Source: Nonomuraea gerenzanensis (GTDB lineage Bacteria > Actinomycetota > Actinomycetes > Streptosporangiales > Streptosporangiaceae). From it: DNA of 64,000 nt. The notes beneath the pieces were generated by a model that saw nothing but the letters and a program-made list of their open reading frames with translations, was not told where the DNA came from and ran no database searches. Below are positions 50,915 to 59,408 of the stretch, one piece after another; within the stretch, counting starts at the first letter, position 1, and every line of letters starts with the position of its first letter. The stretch covers positions 10,466,001 through 10,530,000 of the forward strand of contig NZ_CP084058.1 in assembly GCF_020215645.1 (NCBI RefSeq), given 5' to 3'. The position numbers and the translations under genes are program-made.

Positions 50915-52602
50915 CCCCGGGGCCGCAGCAGCCCCGCCCGCGACCGGATGGCCTCGGTGGCGGCGTTCAGCTCCCGTTCATCCTTGATGGTCACATTCCC
51001 CTCGTACGTGACCCCGCTCGGCGGGTCGTCGTGCCCCAGCGGATCGGCGTCCCAGAAGTTGCCCCGGAAGGTGACGTTCTCCAGCGGCGGCCCCACATGC
51101 AGGACGGACGTGTTGTCGGCGCGCATGACCACGTTCTCCTCGACGATCACCCCGCTGGCCCCGTAGTCGAGGTAGAGCCCGAAGTTGTACGGCGTGCGCG
51201 TGTCCACGATCACGTTCCCCCGCACCTCGGCCCCCTTCTCCTGAGGCCCGCTCAAATACACCCCGCCCCCGTCGGCCAGCACCTGCATGGTGCCGGCGGT
51301 GAGGTTGCGCAGGATCCTGGTGCCCTCGCCGGGCCCGGCGACGATGCCGCAGTGCGGCACCTCCCCGACCTCGTTGTGCGCGACCACGCAGTCCCGCGTG
51401 CCGGTCACGGCGATCCCCGGCGACCCGCTGAACTCCAGCCCGACCCGCCGCACCCGGTTGTCCTCCACGGTGGTCGCCCGGCTGCCGGAGACCACGACGC
51501 CACCGGCCGACAGCGTGTCGAACTCGCAGCCGCGCACTCTCAGCCCTTCACCCCCGGAGACGCCCAGCCCGGACGCCCCGAGCCGGGTGAACCGGCAGCC
51601 CTCGACCGCCACGCCGGCCGTGTCCTCGAACCGCACACACGCGGGAATCGTGACGGAAGCCGTAGGATACGTCACGGAGGCGCCTTCGCCCAGGACGGCA
51701 GTCTCCACCCCGCCGCCCTCGTAGTAGCCGCTCCCGTGGTAGTGCACGAACCCTTCGGGACGGCCGGGCCGCAGCCAGGTGGCGTCCGCGAAAATCAGCC
51801 CCCTGAACGCCACCTCCCGCGCCCCCGCGACCCGCACCAGCGTCTCCAGGACCGGCGCGACCACCGTCGTCCGCGCGGGGTCCTCCCCGGGCAGCGGCAG
51901 GTACATCAGCACGTGCTCCCCCGGGCGCGACCGGTCGAGCACGAAGGTGCCCGGCTCGCGCAGGAAGCCCGGATCGTTCTCGATCGCCGTCGGCAGCCCG
52001 GGGCCGTGGGAGGTGTTGCCCTCCCAGGTCGAGTTGTACAGCTCCATGGCCCAGCCGAAGCCGGGCTGTGCCATGGTGATCACCGTTCTGCCCCCGTCGT
52101 CGGCGGCGGCCCCGGCCATCCCCAGCCGCGCCTCCGTCCACGGGTAGACGCCCCGGTACACGAACTCGGCGCCCCGCCAGCCGAGCGGCTCCGCGCTGTC
52201 GGTGACGTAGCCGGTCGCGGTCGCCTCCGCCGCTCCCGGCAGGCCGGGGATCGCGGCCCGCGCGGCCCGCCGCCCGTCCACGTAGAGCTGGCGGACCTCC
52301 AGGTCGCCGACCTCTGCCAGCCAGACGCCGTCGCGCTCGCGCCACCCGGTGATCGGCCGGCCGCCGCTCACCACCGCCTCCTCCTGCTCGGCGGTGCCGT
52401 AGCCGTACGCCTCGTAGACCGTCCCCGAGTCGGCCTCCGTGAGCTCGAACGGCCGGGTCAGCACGTGCGTGCCGGCCCGGAGCCGGACGACCGCCCCGCC
52501 CGCGACCTCGCGGGCCGCGGAGCGGGCCCGCTCCAGAGTCCTGAAGGGACGCTCGGCGGAGCCCTGCCAGGAGTCGTCCCCCGCAGGAGACACATGGAAC
52601 AT
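50911..52602 (-). CDS. Right-handed parallel beta-helix protein
   Basis: The 563-residue protein begins MFHVSPAGDDSWQGSAERPF, the common opening of glycoside-hydrolase-like beta-helix proteins, with repeats such as VEGCRFTRLGASGLGVSGG and VRGCEFDTLSAGGVVVSG. ATG 52602 follows GGAGGTGG. No signal peptide is present, so it is predicted cytoplasmic. It may be a glycosidase or lyase, possibly related to GH141-like enzymes; catalytic residues are not certain. It is divergent from a TetR-type regulator that probably controls it. Confidence 0.85.
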   Translation of the reverse strand: MFHVSPAGDDSWQGSAERPFRTLERARSAAREVAGGAVVRLRAGTHVLTRPFELTEADSGTVYEAYGYGTAEQEEAVVSGGRPITGWRERDGVWLAEVGDLEVRQLYVDGRRAARAAIPGLPGAAEATATGYVTDSAEPLGWRGAEFVYRGVYPWTEARLGMAGAAADDGGRTVITMAQPGFGWAMELYNSTWEGNTSHGPGLPTAIENDPGFLREPGTFVLDRSRPGEHVLMYLPLPGEDPARTTVVAPVLETLVRVAGAREVAFRGLIFADATWLRPGRPEGFVHYHGSGYYEGGGVETAVLGEGASVTYPTASVTIPACVRFEDTAGVAVEGCRFTRLGASGLGVSGGEGLRVRGCEFDTLSAGGVVVSGSRATTVEDNRVRRVGLEFSGSPGIAVTGTRDCVVAHNEVGEVPHCGIVAGPGEGTRILRNLTAGTMQVLADGGGVYLSGPQEKGAEVRGNVIVDTRTPYNFGLYLDYGASGVIVEENVVMRADNTSVLHVGPPLENVTFRGNFWDADPLGHDDPPSGVTYEGNVTIKDERELNAATEAIRSRAGLLRPRG

Positions 52603-52662
52603 CTCAGCCACCTCCACCTTGTTTATGCCGTACACATCGGAGTACACCATAAACTATGAGCC
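52603..52662. promoter_or_regulatory. Divergent promoter with GTACAC direct repeats
   Basis: The 60-bp gap contains two GTACAC hexamers 12 bp apart (GTACACATCGGA-GTACACC), read as overlapping palindrome halves, followed by the AT-rich CATAAACTATGAG. It is a good candidate for binding by the adjacent TetR-type regulator. Confidence 0.55.
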
Positions 52663-53493
52663 ATGCCAACGAGCCAGAATCCGGTCGAGCTGTTGTGGCG
52701 CGAGGAGGAGCCGGAGCCGCGCCCCGGCCTGAGCGTGGGCAGGATCGTGCGCGCCGCCGTCGAGCTGGCCGACGCCGAGGGCCTGGAGGGCCTGTCCATG
52801 CGCAAGGTCGCCGACCGGCTCGGCTTCACCACCATGTCGCTCTACCGCCACGTGCCCGGCCGCGACCAGCTCGTCGAGCTGATGAGCGACGAGGTGATGC
52901 GCGAGCACCCGGAGCCGCCGCCGCCCGAGCAGGGCTGGCGCGCCCGGCTGGAGGCCATCGCCAGGCAGGCGTGGGAGATCCGCAAGCGGCACCCCTGGCT
53001 GGCCGAGGTGCGCGGCACCCGCCGCCTGCCCGGCCCGCACGCCGTCGCCCACTACGACGACCTGCTCGCCACGCTGACCGGCACCGCGCTCAGGCCGTCC
53101 GAGGTGATCGCCGCCGTCGGCCTGCTCGGCCGCTTCGTGGACGCCGAGGCGCTGGTCCTGGTCGAGACGCTGCGCGAGGAGCGCCGCAGCGGCATGTCCG
53201 AGCAGGAGTGGTGGGGCGGCCGCGACGACCTGTACGAGCGCCTCGACCGCTACCCCGCCATCACGCACCTGTGGGAGTCCGGCGGCTGGGACGACCCGGA
53301 GGACTCCTTCGAGTTCGGCCTGCGCCGGCTCCTGGACGGCATCGAGGCCCTCATCCAGGAGCGTGAGGAAACCCGTGACGAAACCTGCCAGGAGTGCGGC
53401 AAGCCGCTGGACCCGGCCGCGTCAGGCCGTCCCCGCGTCTACTGCTCACGCGCGTGCCAGCAGCGCGCCTACCGCAGGAGGAAGACCGGCTAG
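52663..53493 (+). CDS. TetR-family regulator with C-terminal zinc-ribbon-like tail
   Basis: The first 60 residues are a TetR helix-turn-helix (IVRAAVELADAEGLEGLSMR, KVADRLGFTTMSLYRHVPGR). The middle is the ligand domain of the type with RKRHPWLAEVRGTRRLPGP. Residues about 238-276 add CQECGKPLDPAASGRPRVYC followed by SRACQQRAYRRRK, a four-Cys motif with a basic end that may bind zinc and nucleic acid. Divergent from the beta-helix gene. The end of the gene lies in a 25-bp tandem repeat. Confidence 0.88.
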   Translation: MPTSQNPVELLWREEEPEPRPGLSVGRIVRAAVELADAEGLEGLSMRKVADRLGFTTMSLYRHVPGRDQLVELMSDEVMREHPEPPPPEQGWRARLEAIARQAWEIRKRHPWLAEVRGTRRLPGPHAVAHYDDLLATLTGTALRPSEVIAAVGLLGRFVDAEALVLVETLREERRSGMSEQEWWGGRDDLYERLDRYPAITHLWESGGWDDPEDSFEFGLRRLLDGIEALIQEREETRDETCQECGKPLDPAASGRPRVYCSRACQQRAYRRRKTG

Positions 53494-53545
53494 CCTCCGT
53501 AGGAGGAAGACCGGCTAGCCTCCGCACAGGAGAAGGACCGGCTAG
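53476..53545. repeat. 25-bp tandem repeat, about 2.8 copies
   Basis: AGGAGGAAGACCGGCTAGCC-type units start at 53476, 53501 and 53526 (the last decayed). The first contains the stop codon of the TetR gene and the last contains the stop of the opposite-strand fructosamine kinase gene. Confidence 0.8.
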
Positions 53546-54327
53546 AGCGCCAGCACGCGGCGCACCGCACCCATCAGGCTCTCCCGGTAGGACCCGCCGT
53601 ACAACACCACGTGCACGAGCAGCGGATGCAGCTGGTGCAACGGCACCCGCTGCCGCCACCCCTCCGCAGGCGGCCACTCCTCCCGATAGGCCCCCAGCAC
53701 CCGATCCAGGTACGGCAGCCCGAACAGCTCCAGCATCGCCAGATCCGTCTCCCGATGCCCGCCATGGGCCGCGGGATCGATCAGCACCCCGTCCCCGCCG
53801 GACCACAACACGTTCCCGCTCCACAGATCCCCGTGGATCCGCGCCGGCGGCTCCGGCGGCCCCGCCACCTCGGCGAACCGCTCCACGGCCCGCTCCACCA
53901 GCGCGGCGTCGGAGGCAGGCAACCGGGCCAGCCGCAGGAACGGCAGCACCCGCCGTTCACCGTAGAACGACGGCCAGTCGGCGCACGGCGCGTTGTCCAT
54001 CGGCAGCTCGGCGATGAACCCGGCCCACGGCGCGCCGAAGCCGGGTGCCCCGGCCCGGTGCAGCCGCGCCAGCGATCGGCCGAACCGTTCGGCCGCCGCC
54101 GCGTCGGGCCGCTCCTGGCGTACCCAGGACAGCACGAGCCGGTCGGGACCCACCTCGATCACCTCCGGCACCGCGGCGGCCTCGCCCAGCCAGCGCAGCC
54201 CCGCGGCCTCCGAGGCGAACACCTCGGAGGCGCCGCCGCTCTTGGCGAACACCTCGCGCCCGTCGTCCAGCACACCCCGCCGCAGCCGCCAGCCGTGCGA
54301 GGAGCCGAGATCCTCAGTGACTCTCAT
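53542..54327 (-). CDS. Fructosamine/ketosamine-3-kinase family protein
   Basis: A 261-residue aminoglycoside-phosphotransferase-fold protein with the catalytic motif ARIHGDLWSGNVLW and the metal motif LIDPAAHGGHRETDLAMLELFG, both diagnostic of fructosamine kinases, which repair glycated amines. ATG 54327 is chosen (MRVTEDLGSSHGWRL), overlapping the phosphatase gene by 14 bp. It probably forms an operon with that phosphatase, the usual pairing being unconfirmed. Confidence 0.92.
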   Translation of the reverse strand: MRVTEDLGSSHGWRLRRGVLDDGREVFAKSGGASEVFASEAAGLRWLGEAAAVPEVIEVGPDRLVLSWVRQERPDAAAAERFGRSLARLHRAGAPGFGAPWAGFIAELPMDNAPCADWPSFYGERRVLPFLRLARLPASDAALVERAVERFAEVAGPPEPPARIHGDLWSGNVLWSGGDGVLIDPAAHGGHRETDLAMLELFGLPYLDRVLGAYREEWPPAEGWRQRVPLHQLHPLLVHVVLYGGSYRESLMGAVRRVLAL

Positions 54328-54796
54328 CGACCGCGTCGGCGATGTGCTTGGCGACGCCCACGGCGGCGGCCTCGACCAGGCCCAGCACCTCCTCGAACCC
54401 CTCCCGGCCCCCGTAGTAGGGATCCGGCACCTCCGCCCCTTCCGGGGCATCCGGGTCGAACGACCGGAACAGCCGCACCTCCACCCCGGCGGCGGCCAGC
54501 CTGCGCAGATTGGACAGATTGTCCCGATCCATGGCGAGGACGAGGTCGTAGCGGTCGAACCAGTCCTTGGTGAACTGCCGGGCCCGATGCGTCGAGCCGT
54601 CGTAGCCGTGCTCGGCGAGGATCCCCAGAGCCCGCTCGTCCATGGGATCCCCGACGTGCCACCCGCCCGTCCCGGCGCTCTCGACGACGACGCGGTCGCC
54701 CAGACCGCGGTCGGCGAGCGTCTGGCGGAGGACGACCTCGGCCATCGGCGATCGGCAGATGTTCCCCATGCACACCACGCACACGCGATAAGTCAT
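54314..54796 (-). CDS. Low-molecular-weight protein-tyrosine phosphatase
   Basis: The signature C-x5-R-S loop is VCMGNICRSPMAE near the N-terminus, and the general-acid Asp lies in EVPDPYYGG. The start is ATG 54796 (54808 is an alternative). Bacterial LMW-PTPs act on tyrosine phosphate or, in the Wzb group, on polysaccharide kinases; in deglycation-related pairings a protein-phosphate role is also suggested. Its stop region overlaps the kinase gene. Confidence 0.92.
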   Translation of the reverse strand: MTYRVCVVCMGNICRSPMAEVVLRQTLADRGLGDRVVVESAGTGGWHVGDPMDERALGILAEHGYDGSTHRARQFTKDWFDRYDLVLAMDRDNLSNLRRLAAAGVEVRLFRSFDPDAPEGAEVPDPYYGGREGFEEVLGLVEAAAVGVAKHIADAVDESH

Positions 54797-54824
54797 AACA
54801 CCCATCATGAGGGTGACCTGGTGC

Positions 54825-54842
54825 GTTCACCGAACGTTCACC
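54825..54842 (+). promoter_or_regulatory. PHO box upstream of pstS
   Basis: Two GTTCACC direct repeats with an 11-bp period (54825-54831 and 54836-54842) match the PhoP-binding direct repeat unit of actinomycetes. It lies about 75 bp upstream of the pstS start codon. It predicts induction under phosphate starvation by PhoR/PhoP, which are not in this window. Confidence 0.85.
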
Positions 54843-54916
54843 CTCGGTAGGGGGTCTGAGTCACCTTCGCTGCATACCTTCATGGCGACTAAGGACCAAG
54901 TGGGAGGAACCCAACC

Positions 54917-56029
54917 GTGAAGTATGCAGGCCGGCTCGCCGCCGTCGCCGTCGTCGGCGCGCTCTCGCTCGCTGCGTGCGGCACAGACAACAACGCCGGC
55001 GCTGGCAGCACCAGCTCCGCCAGCGCCAGCGCACCCGCCGCGGGCAACGACAACGGTGGCCTGAGTGGCACGATCAACGCCGCGGGCTCCTCGGCCCAGG
55101 CCAACGCGATCACCGAGTGGACGAAGAACTTCACGGCCACGAACCCCGGCGTCACCCTGAACTACCAGCCCAGCGGCTCGGGCGCAGGTGTGCAGGCGTT
55201 CATCCAGGGCACGGTCTCCTTCGCCGGCTCTGACTCGGCCCTGAAGGAGGACGAGCCCACGCAGGCCAACGCCCGGTGCAAGACCGGCAACGCCATCAAC
55301 ATCCCGATGGTGACCGGCCCCGTCGCGGTCGTCTACAACCTGCCCGGCGTGGAGGGTCTGCAGCTGTCGCCCAAGACGCTCGGCGGCATCTTCAACAGCA
55401 CGATCACCAAGTGGGACGACGCCGCCATCAAGGCCGACAACCCCAACGCCACGCTGCCCTCCACCCCGATCCAGGCCTTCCACCGCTCGGACGAGTCGGG
55501 CACCAGCGACAACTTCACCAAGTTCCTCAAGGCCACCGCCGAGTGGCCGTACGAGCCCGCCAAGGCGTGGCCGGCCGAGGCCAAGGGCCAGGGCTCCAAG
55601 GGCTCCGACGGCATCGCCTCCTCCGTCAAGGACACCGAGGGCGCGATCTCCTACGTCGAGCTCTCCTACGCCGAGAACTCCTCGCTGCAGAAGGCCAAGG
55701 TCGCCAACGGCGCCGGGGAGTTCGTCGAGCTGACCCCCGAGAGCGCGGCCAAGACCGTCGAGACGGCCGAGATCAAGGGCACCGGCAACGACCTCGCTCT
55801 GTCGATCGACTACGCCACCAAGACGCCGGGCGCCTACCCGATCGTCCTGGTGACCTACGAGATCACCTGTGAGAAGGGCCTGCCTGCCGAGGAGTCCAAG
55901 GTCGTCAAGGCCTTCCTCCAGTACACCTCCAGCGACGAGGGCCAGGCGGCGCTCAAGGAGCTGGGCTACGCCCCGCTCTCGGGCGGGCTGCTGACCAAGG
56001 TCCGGACCGCGGTCGAGGCGATCTCCTAA
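54917..56029 (+). CDS. pstS: Phosphate ABC transporter substrate-binding lipoprotein
   Basis: GTG 54917 follows GGGAGG. The lipobox is SLAAC with Cys21. The mature protein has the PstS phosphate-binding segments INAAGSSAQANAITEW, PSGSGAGVQAFIQGTVSFAGSDS and FHRSDESGTSDNFTKFL, in which Ser/Asp/Arg side chains hold phosphate. It captures phosphate outside the membrane and is the first gene of pstSCAB under a PHO box. Confidence 0.96.
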   Translation: MKYAGRLAAVAVVGALSLAACGTDNNAGAGSTSSASASAPAAGNDNGGLSGTINAAGSSAQANAITEWTKNFTATNPGVTLNYQPSGSGAGVQAFIQGTVSFAGSDSALKEDEPTQANARCKTGNAINIPMVTGPVAVVYNLPGVEGLQLSPKTLGGIFNSTITKWDDAAIKADNPNATLPSTPIQAFHRSDESGTSDNFTKFLKATAEWPYEPAKAWPAEAKGQGSKGSDGIASSVKDTEGAISYVELSYAENSSLQKAKVANGAGEFVELTPESAAKTVETAEIKGTGNDLALSIDYATKTPGAYPIVLVTYEITCEKGLPAEESKVVKAFLQYTSSDEGQAALKELGYAPLSGGLLTKVRTAVEAIS

Positions 56030-56035
56030 TCCCCG

Positions 56036-57016
56036 ATGGCGACCAACGTACGTACCCGTGACGGCGGGCCGGCCACGAGCCGGTCCGCCTCGCGGCGCAG
56101 CCGCGGTGAAGCGCCCTTCCGTTTCCTGTCGACCGCGGCCGGCGTCACCCTGCTGGCGATCATGGCGGCCATCGCCGTGTTCCTCATCAGCGAAGCGATC
56201 CCGGCCCTTCAGGCGAACAAGGCGAACTTCTTCTCGGAGCTGACCTGGGAGCCCAACAGCAGCCGCGAGTTCGGCATCGCGGCGCTGGCGTTCGGCACCG
56301 TCCTCAGCTCCCTGCTCGCGCTCGTCATCGCGACCCCCGTCGCGGTCGGCGTGGCGCTGTTCATCTCGCACTACGCGCCGCGCCGCCTCGCCGCCCCGCT
56401 CGGCTACCTGATCGACCTGCTCGCCGCCGTCCCCAGTGTGGTCTACGGCCTGTGGGGCGTGGCGTTCCTGGTGCCCCTGCTCAGGACGCCGTCGCAGTGG
56501 CTCAACGAGAACCTCGGCTGGTTCCCGCTGTTCGCCGGTGAGGGCATCATCGGCGGCAAGACGATGCTCGCCGGTGGTGTCGTGCTGGCCATCATGATCC
56601 TGCCGATCATCGCGGCCATCTCGCGCGAGGTCTTCCTCCAGGCGCCGAAGATGAACGAGGAGGCGGCGCTCGCGCTCGGCGCGACCCGCTGGGAGATGAT
56701 CAGGATGGCCGTGCTGCCGTTCGGCCGCCCGGGCGTCATCAGCGCCGCCATGCTCGGCCTCGGCCGCGCCATGGGCGAGACCATCGCGGTCGCGCTGATC
56801 TTCCCCGCCACCTTCGACATCACCTTCCAGATCCTCACCCCGCATGCCAACAGCATCGCGGCGAACATCGCCAACGGCTTCGGCGAGGCCAACACCATCG
56901 GCCGGGGCGCCCTGATCGCATCCGGTCTGGTGCTGTTCGTCATCACGCTGCTGGTCAACATGGCCGCGCGGTTCGTCATCAACCGTCGCAAGGAGTACGC
57001 GAGGGCCGGCGCATGA
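56036..57016 (+). CDS. pstC: Phosphate ABC transporter permease PstC
   Basis: Starts 6 bp after pstS. The 326-residue permease has about six membrane helices: GVTLLAIMAAIAVFLIS, FGTVLSSLLALVIATPVAVG, LIDLLAAVPSVVYGLWGVA and so on, and the EAA coupling loop EAALALGATRWEMIRMAVLP. The stop overlaps the PstA start. Pairs with PstA in the membrane pore. Confidence 0.96.
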   Translation: MATNVRTRDGGPATSRSASRRSRGEAPFRFLSTAAGVTLLAIMAAIAVFLISEAIPALQANKANFFSELTWEPNSSREFGIAALAFGTVLSSLLALVIATPVAVGVALFISHYAPRRLAAPLGYLIDLLAAVPSVVYGLWGVAFLVPLLRTPSQWLNENLGWFPLFAGEGIIGGKTMLAGGVVLAIMILPIIAAISREVFLQAPKMNEEAALALGATRWEMIRMAVLPFGRPGVISAAMLGLGRAMGETIAVALIFPATFDITFQILTPHANSIAANIANGFGEANTIGRGALIASGLVLFVITLLVNMAARFVINRRKEYARAGA

Positions 57017-57888
57017 CCACGATCCAACACATCTCCACCGGCCGCCGGATCAAGGACCGGGTCGTCCAGGGCCTGGTCTATCTGGCGTTCGCGCTGGCCG
57101 TGGTGCCGCTCGTCTCCGTGCTCTGGCTGGTCATCTCCAACGGCCTCGAACGCTTCGACCTGGAGTTCCTGACCCACTCCATGAACGGCATCGGGGCCAG
57201 GGACGCCAACGGCGGCGCCTACCACGCCATCATCGGCACGCTCGAACAGGTCCTGCTGGCCTCGCTCATCTCCGTGCCGATCGGCCTGCTCACCGCCATC
57301 TACCTGGTCGAGTACGGCAACGGCGGCCGGCTGAGCCGCGCCATCAGCTTCTTCGTGGACGTCATGACCGGCGTCCCTTCCGTCGTTGCGGGCCTGTTCG
57401 TCTTCGCGTTCTGGATCCTCTTCCTCGGCTTCGAGTTCTCCGGCTGGGCGGGCGCGCTGGCGTTGTCCATCCTGATGATGCCGACGGTCGTGCGATCCGC
57501 CGAGGAGATGCTGCGGCTGGTGCCGGGCGACCTGCGTGAGGCGTCGTACGCGCTGGGCGTGCCCAAGTGGCGCACCATCGTCAAGGTCGTGCTGCCCACC
57601 GCGTTCACCGGCATCGTCACCGGCGTCATGCTGGCCGTGGCCCGCGTCGCCGGCGAGACGGCCCCGCTGCTGATGACGGTGTTCTTCACCAACTCCATCA
57701 ACAACGACCCGTTCAACGGGCCGCAGATGGGCCTGCCGCTCTTCGTCTTCGACCAGGCGGCCCGGCCCAACGACACCGCCATCGACCGGGCGTGGACCGG
57801 AGCCCTCACGCTCATCCTGATCGTCATGCTGCTCAACCTGCTGGCGCGCCTGATCGCCTGGTGGCGCTCGCCCGCCAAGGGCCGATAG
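57013..57888 (+). CDS. pstA: Phosphate ABC transporter permease PstA
   Basis: Overlaps pstC by four bases. The 291-residue protein has six helices; typical phrases are IIGTLEQVLLASLISVPIGL, SFFVDVMTGVPSVVAGLFV and the EAA loop EASYALGVPKWRTIVKVVLP. It lies 15 bp before pstB. Confidence 0.96.
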   Translation: MTTIQHISTGRRIKDRVVQGLVYLAFALAVVPLVSVLWLVISNGLERFDLEFLTHSMNGIGARDANGGAYHAIIGTLEQVLLASLISVPIGLLTAIYLVEYGNGGRLSRAISFFVDVMTGVPSVVAGLFVFAFWILFLGFEFSGWAGALALSILMMPTVVRSAEEMLRLVPGDLREASYALGVPKWRTIVKVVLPTAFTGIVTGVMLAVARVAGETAPLLMTVFFTNSINNDPFNGPQMGLPLFVFDQAARPNDTAIDRAWTGALTLILIVMLLNLLARLIAWWRSPAKGR

Positions 57889-57903
57889 GGGGAAACCACA
57901 GAA

Positions 57904-58683
57904 ATGTCCAAGCAGATCCAGGTTTCGGGCCTGGACGCGTACTACGGGTCGCACAAGGCGATCGAGGACGTGTCCATGACCATCGAGCCTCGTTCGATCA
58001 CCGCCTTCATCGGCCCGTCGGGATGCGGCAAGTCGACCTTCCTGCGCACGCTCAACCGCATGCACGAGGTCATCCCCGGCGCCCGGGTGGACGGCAAGGT
58101 GCTGCTCGACGGCGAGGACCTGTACGCCCCCACGATCGAGCCCGTCTCGGTCCGCCGGATGATCGGCATGGTCTTCCAGCGCCCCAACCCGTTCCCCACG
58201 ATGTCCATCTACGAGAACGTGGCCGCCGGCCTGCGCCTGAACCGCGGCCGCATCGCCAAGTCCGAGCTGGACGGCATCGTCGAGGACTCCCTCAAGGGCG
58301 CCAACCTCTGGAACGAGGTCAAGGACCGCCTCAACAAGCCCGGCGCCGGCCTGTCCGGCGGTCAGCAGCAGCGCCTGTGCATCGCCCGCGCCATCGCGGT
58401 GCAGCCCGAGGTCCTGCTGATGGACGAGCCGTGCTCGGCCCTCGACCCGATCTCCACGCTGGCCATCGAGGACCTGATGGCCAAGCTGAAGGACCAGTAC
58501 ACGATCGTCATCGTCACCCACAACATGCAGCAGGCCGCCCGCGTCAGCGACAGGACGGCGTTCTTCAACCTGGCCGCGCAGGGCCAGCCCGGCAAGGTCG
58601 TCGAGATGGACGAGACGTCCCGGATGTTCACCAACCCGACGCAGAAGGCGACGGAGGACTACATCACGGGGCGCTTCGGCTGA
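57904..58683 (+). CDS. pstB: Phosphate ABC transporter ATPase PstB
   Basis: The 259-residue ATPase has Walker [10 protein letters not shown], the signature [16 protein letters not shown], Walker [15 protein letters not shown] and the switch His [11 protein letters not shown]. The phrase [18 protein letters not shown] and the ending [10 protein letters not shown] are characteristic of PstB. The stop overlaps the start of the response-regulator gene. Confidence 0.97.
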   Translation: MSKQIQVSGLDAYYGSHKAIEDVSMTIEPRSITAFIGPSGCGKSTFLRTLNRMHEVIPGARVDGKVLLDGEDLYAPTIEPVSVRRMIGMVFQRPNPFPTMSIYENVAAGLRLNRGRIAKSELDGIVEDSLKGANLWNEVKDRLNKPGAGLSGGQQQRLCIARAIAVQPEVLLMDEPCSALDPISTLAIEDLMAKLKDQYTIVIVTHNMQQAARVSDRTAFFNLAAQGQPGKVVEMDETSRMFTNPTQKATEDYITGRFG

Positions 58684-59408
58684 TGACCCGACAGCAGGCG
58701 GCATCCACGATGAACGGGGACACGAGGACCAAGCCCGTGCTGCTCATCGCCGACCCCGACGACTCCGTCGTGGACGACGTGGCCACGGCCCTCGAACGCG
58801 AGGGCGTGGCCGTGACCGGTGCCCCCGACGGCGCGCAGGGCCTGCTGCAGGCCGGCGCCCTCCAGCCGGACGTGGTTCTGGTCTCGGCCACGCTGCCGGT
58901 CATCGACGCGGTCGAGTTCGTCCGCGCCGTACGGCGGGCCCGGGCCGTGCCCGTGCTGCTCGGCGTCGGTGAGGGGCACGCCGAGCAGGCGGTACGCGCG
59001 CTCGCGGCCGGCGCCGCCGCCTGCGTGGCCAGGCCCTACAGGGTGCCGGAGCTGCTGCCGTTCATCCAGGCGGCCTCGCCCGAGTCCCGCAAGGTGCTGG
59101 CCGTGGGCGGGGTCGAGCTGGACGTCCAGGCCTATCAGGTACGCGTCGCCGGGCGGGCCGTGCACCTGCCGTTGCGCGAGTTCGAGCTGCTGCAGTACCT
59201 CATGCGCAACGCCGACCGCACGGTCACCCGCGAACAGATCATGCGCCACGTCTGGCACGCCGCCGCCAACACCTCGACGAACACGATCGCGGTGCACGTC
59301 AAACGGCTGCGGGCGCGCCTGGGCGACGAGGACGACCAGCTCATCCAGACCGTACGCGGAGTGGGCTACCGGCTCGTCACCCCGGGCATCGCCGAAAGTC
59401 ACGCATGA
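58683..59408 (+). CDS. OmpR/PhoB-family response regulator lacking the phospho-acceptor Asp
   Basis: Begins inside the pstB stop. The receiver-like domain (about 18-130) keeps the acidic pocket (IADPDDS) but the phospho-acceptor position reads VVLVSATLP, with Ser for Asp; the conserved switch Thr/Ser and the Lys are also replaced (VLLGVGEG, VARPYR). The C-terminal winged helix (about 145-240) is complete: LPLREFELLQYLMRNADRTVT, then NTIAVHVKRLRARLGDEDD and TVRGVGYRLV. It should bind DNA without normal phosphorylation. Location at the end of the pst operon suggests a phosphate-linked role (inference). Confidence 0.9.
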   Translation: MTRQQAASTMNGDTRTKPVLLIADPDDSVVDDVATALEREGVAVTGAPDGAQGLLQAGALQPDVVLVSATLPVIDAVEFVRAVRRARAVPVLLGVGEGHAEQAVRALAAGAAACVARPYRVPELLPFIQAASPESRKVLAVGGVELDVQAYQVRVAGRAVHLPLREFELLQYLMRNADRTVTREQIMRHVWHAAANTSTNTIAVHVKRLRARLGDEDDQLIQTVRGVGYRLVTPGIAESHA

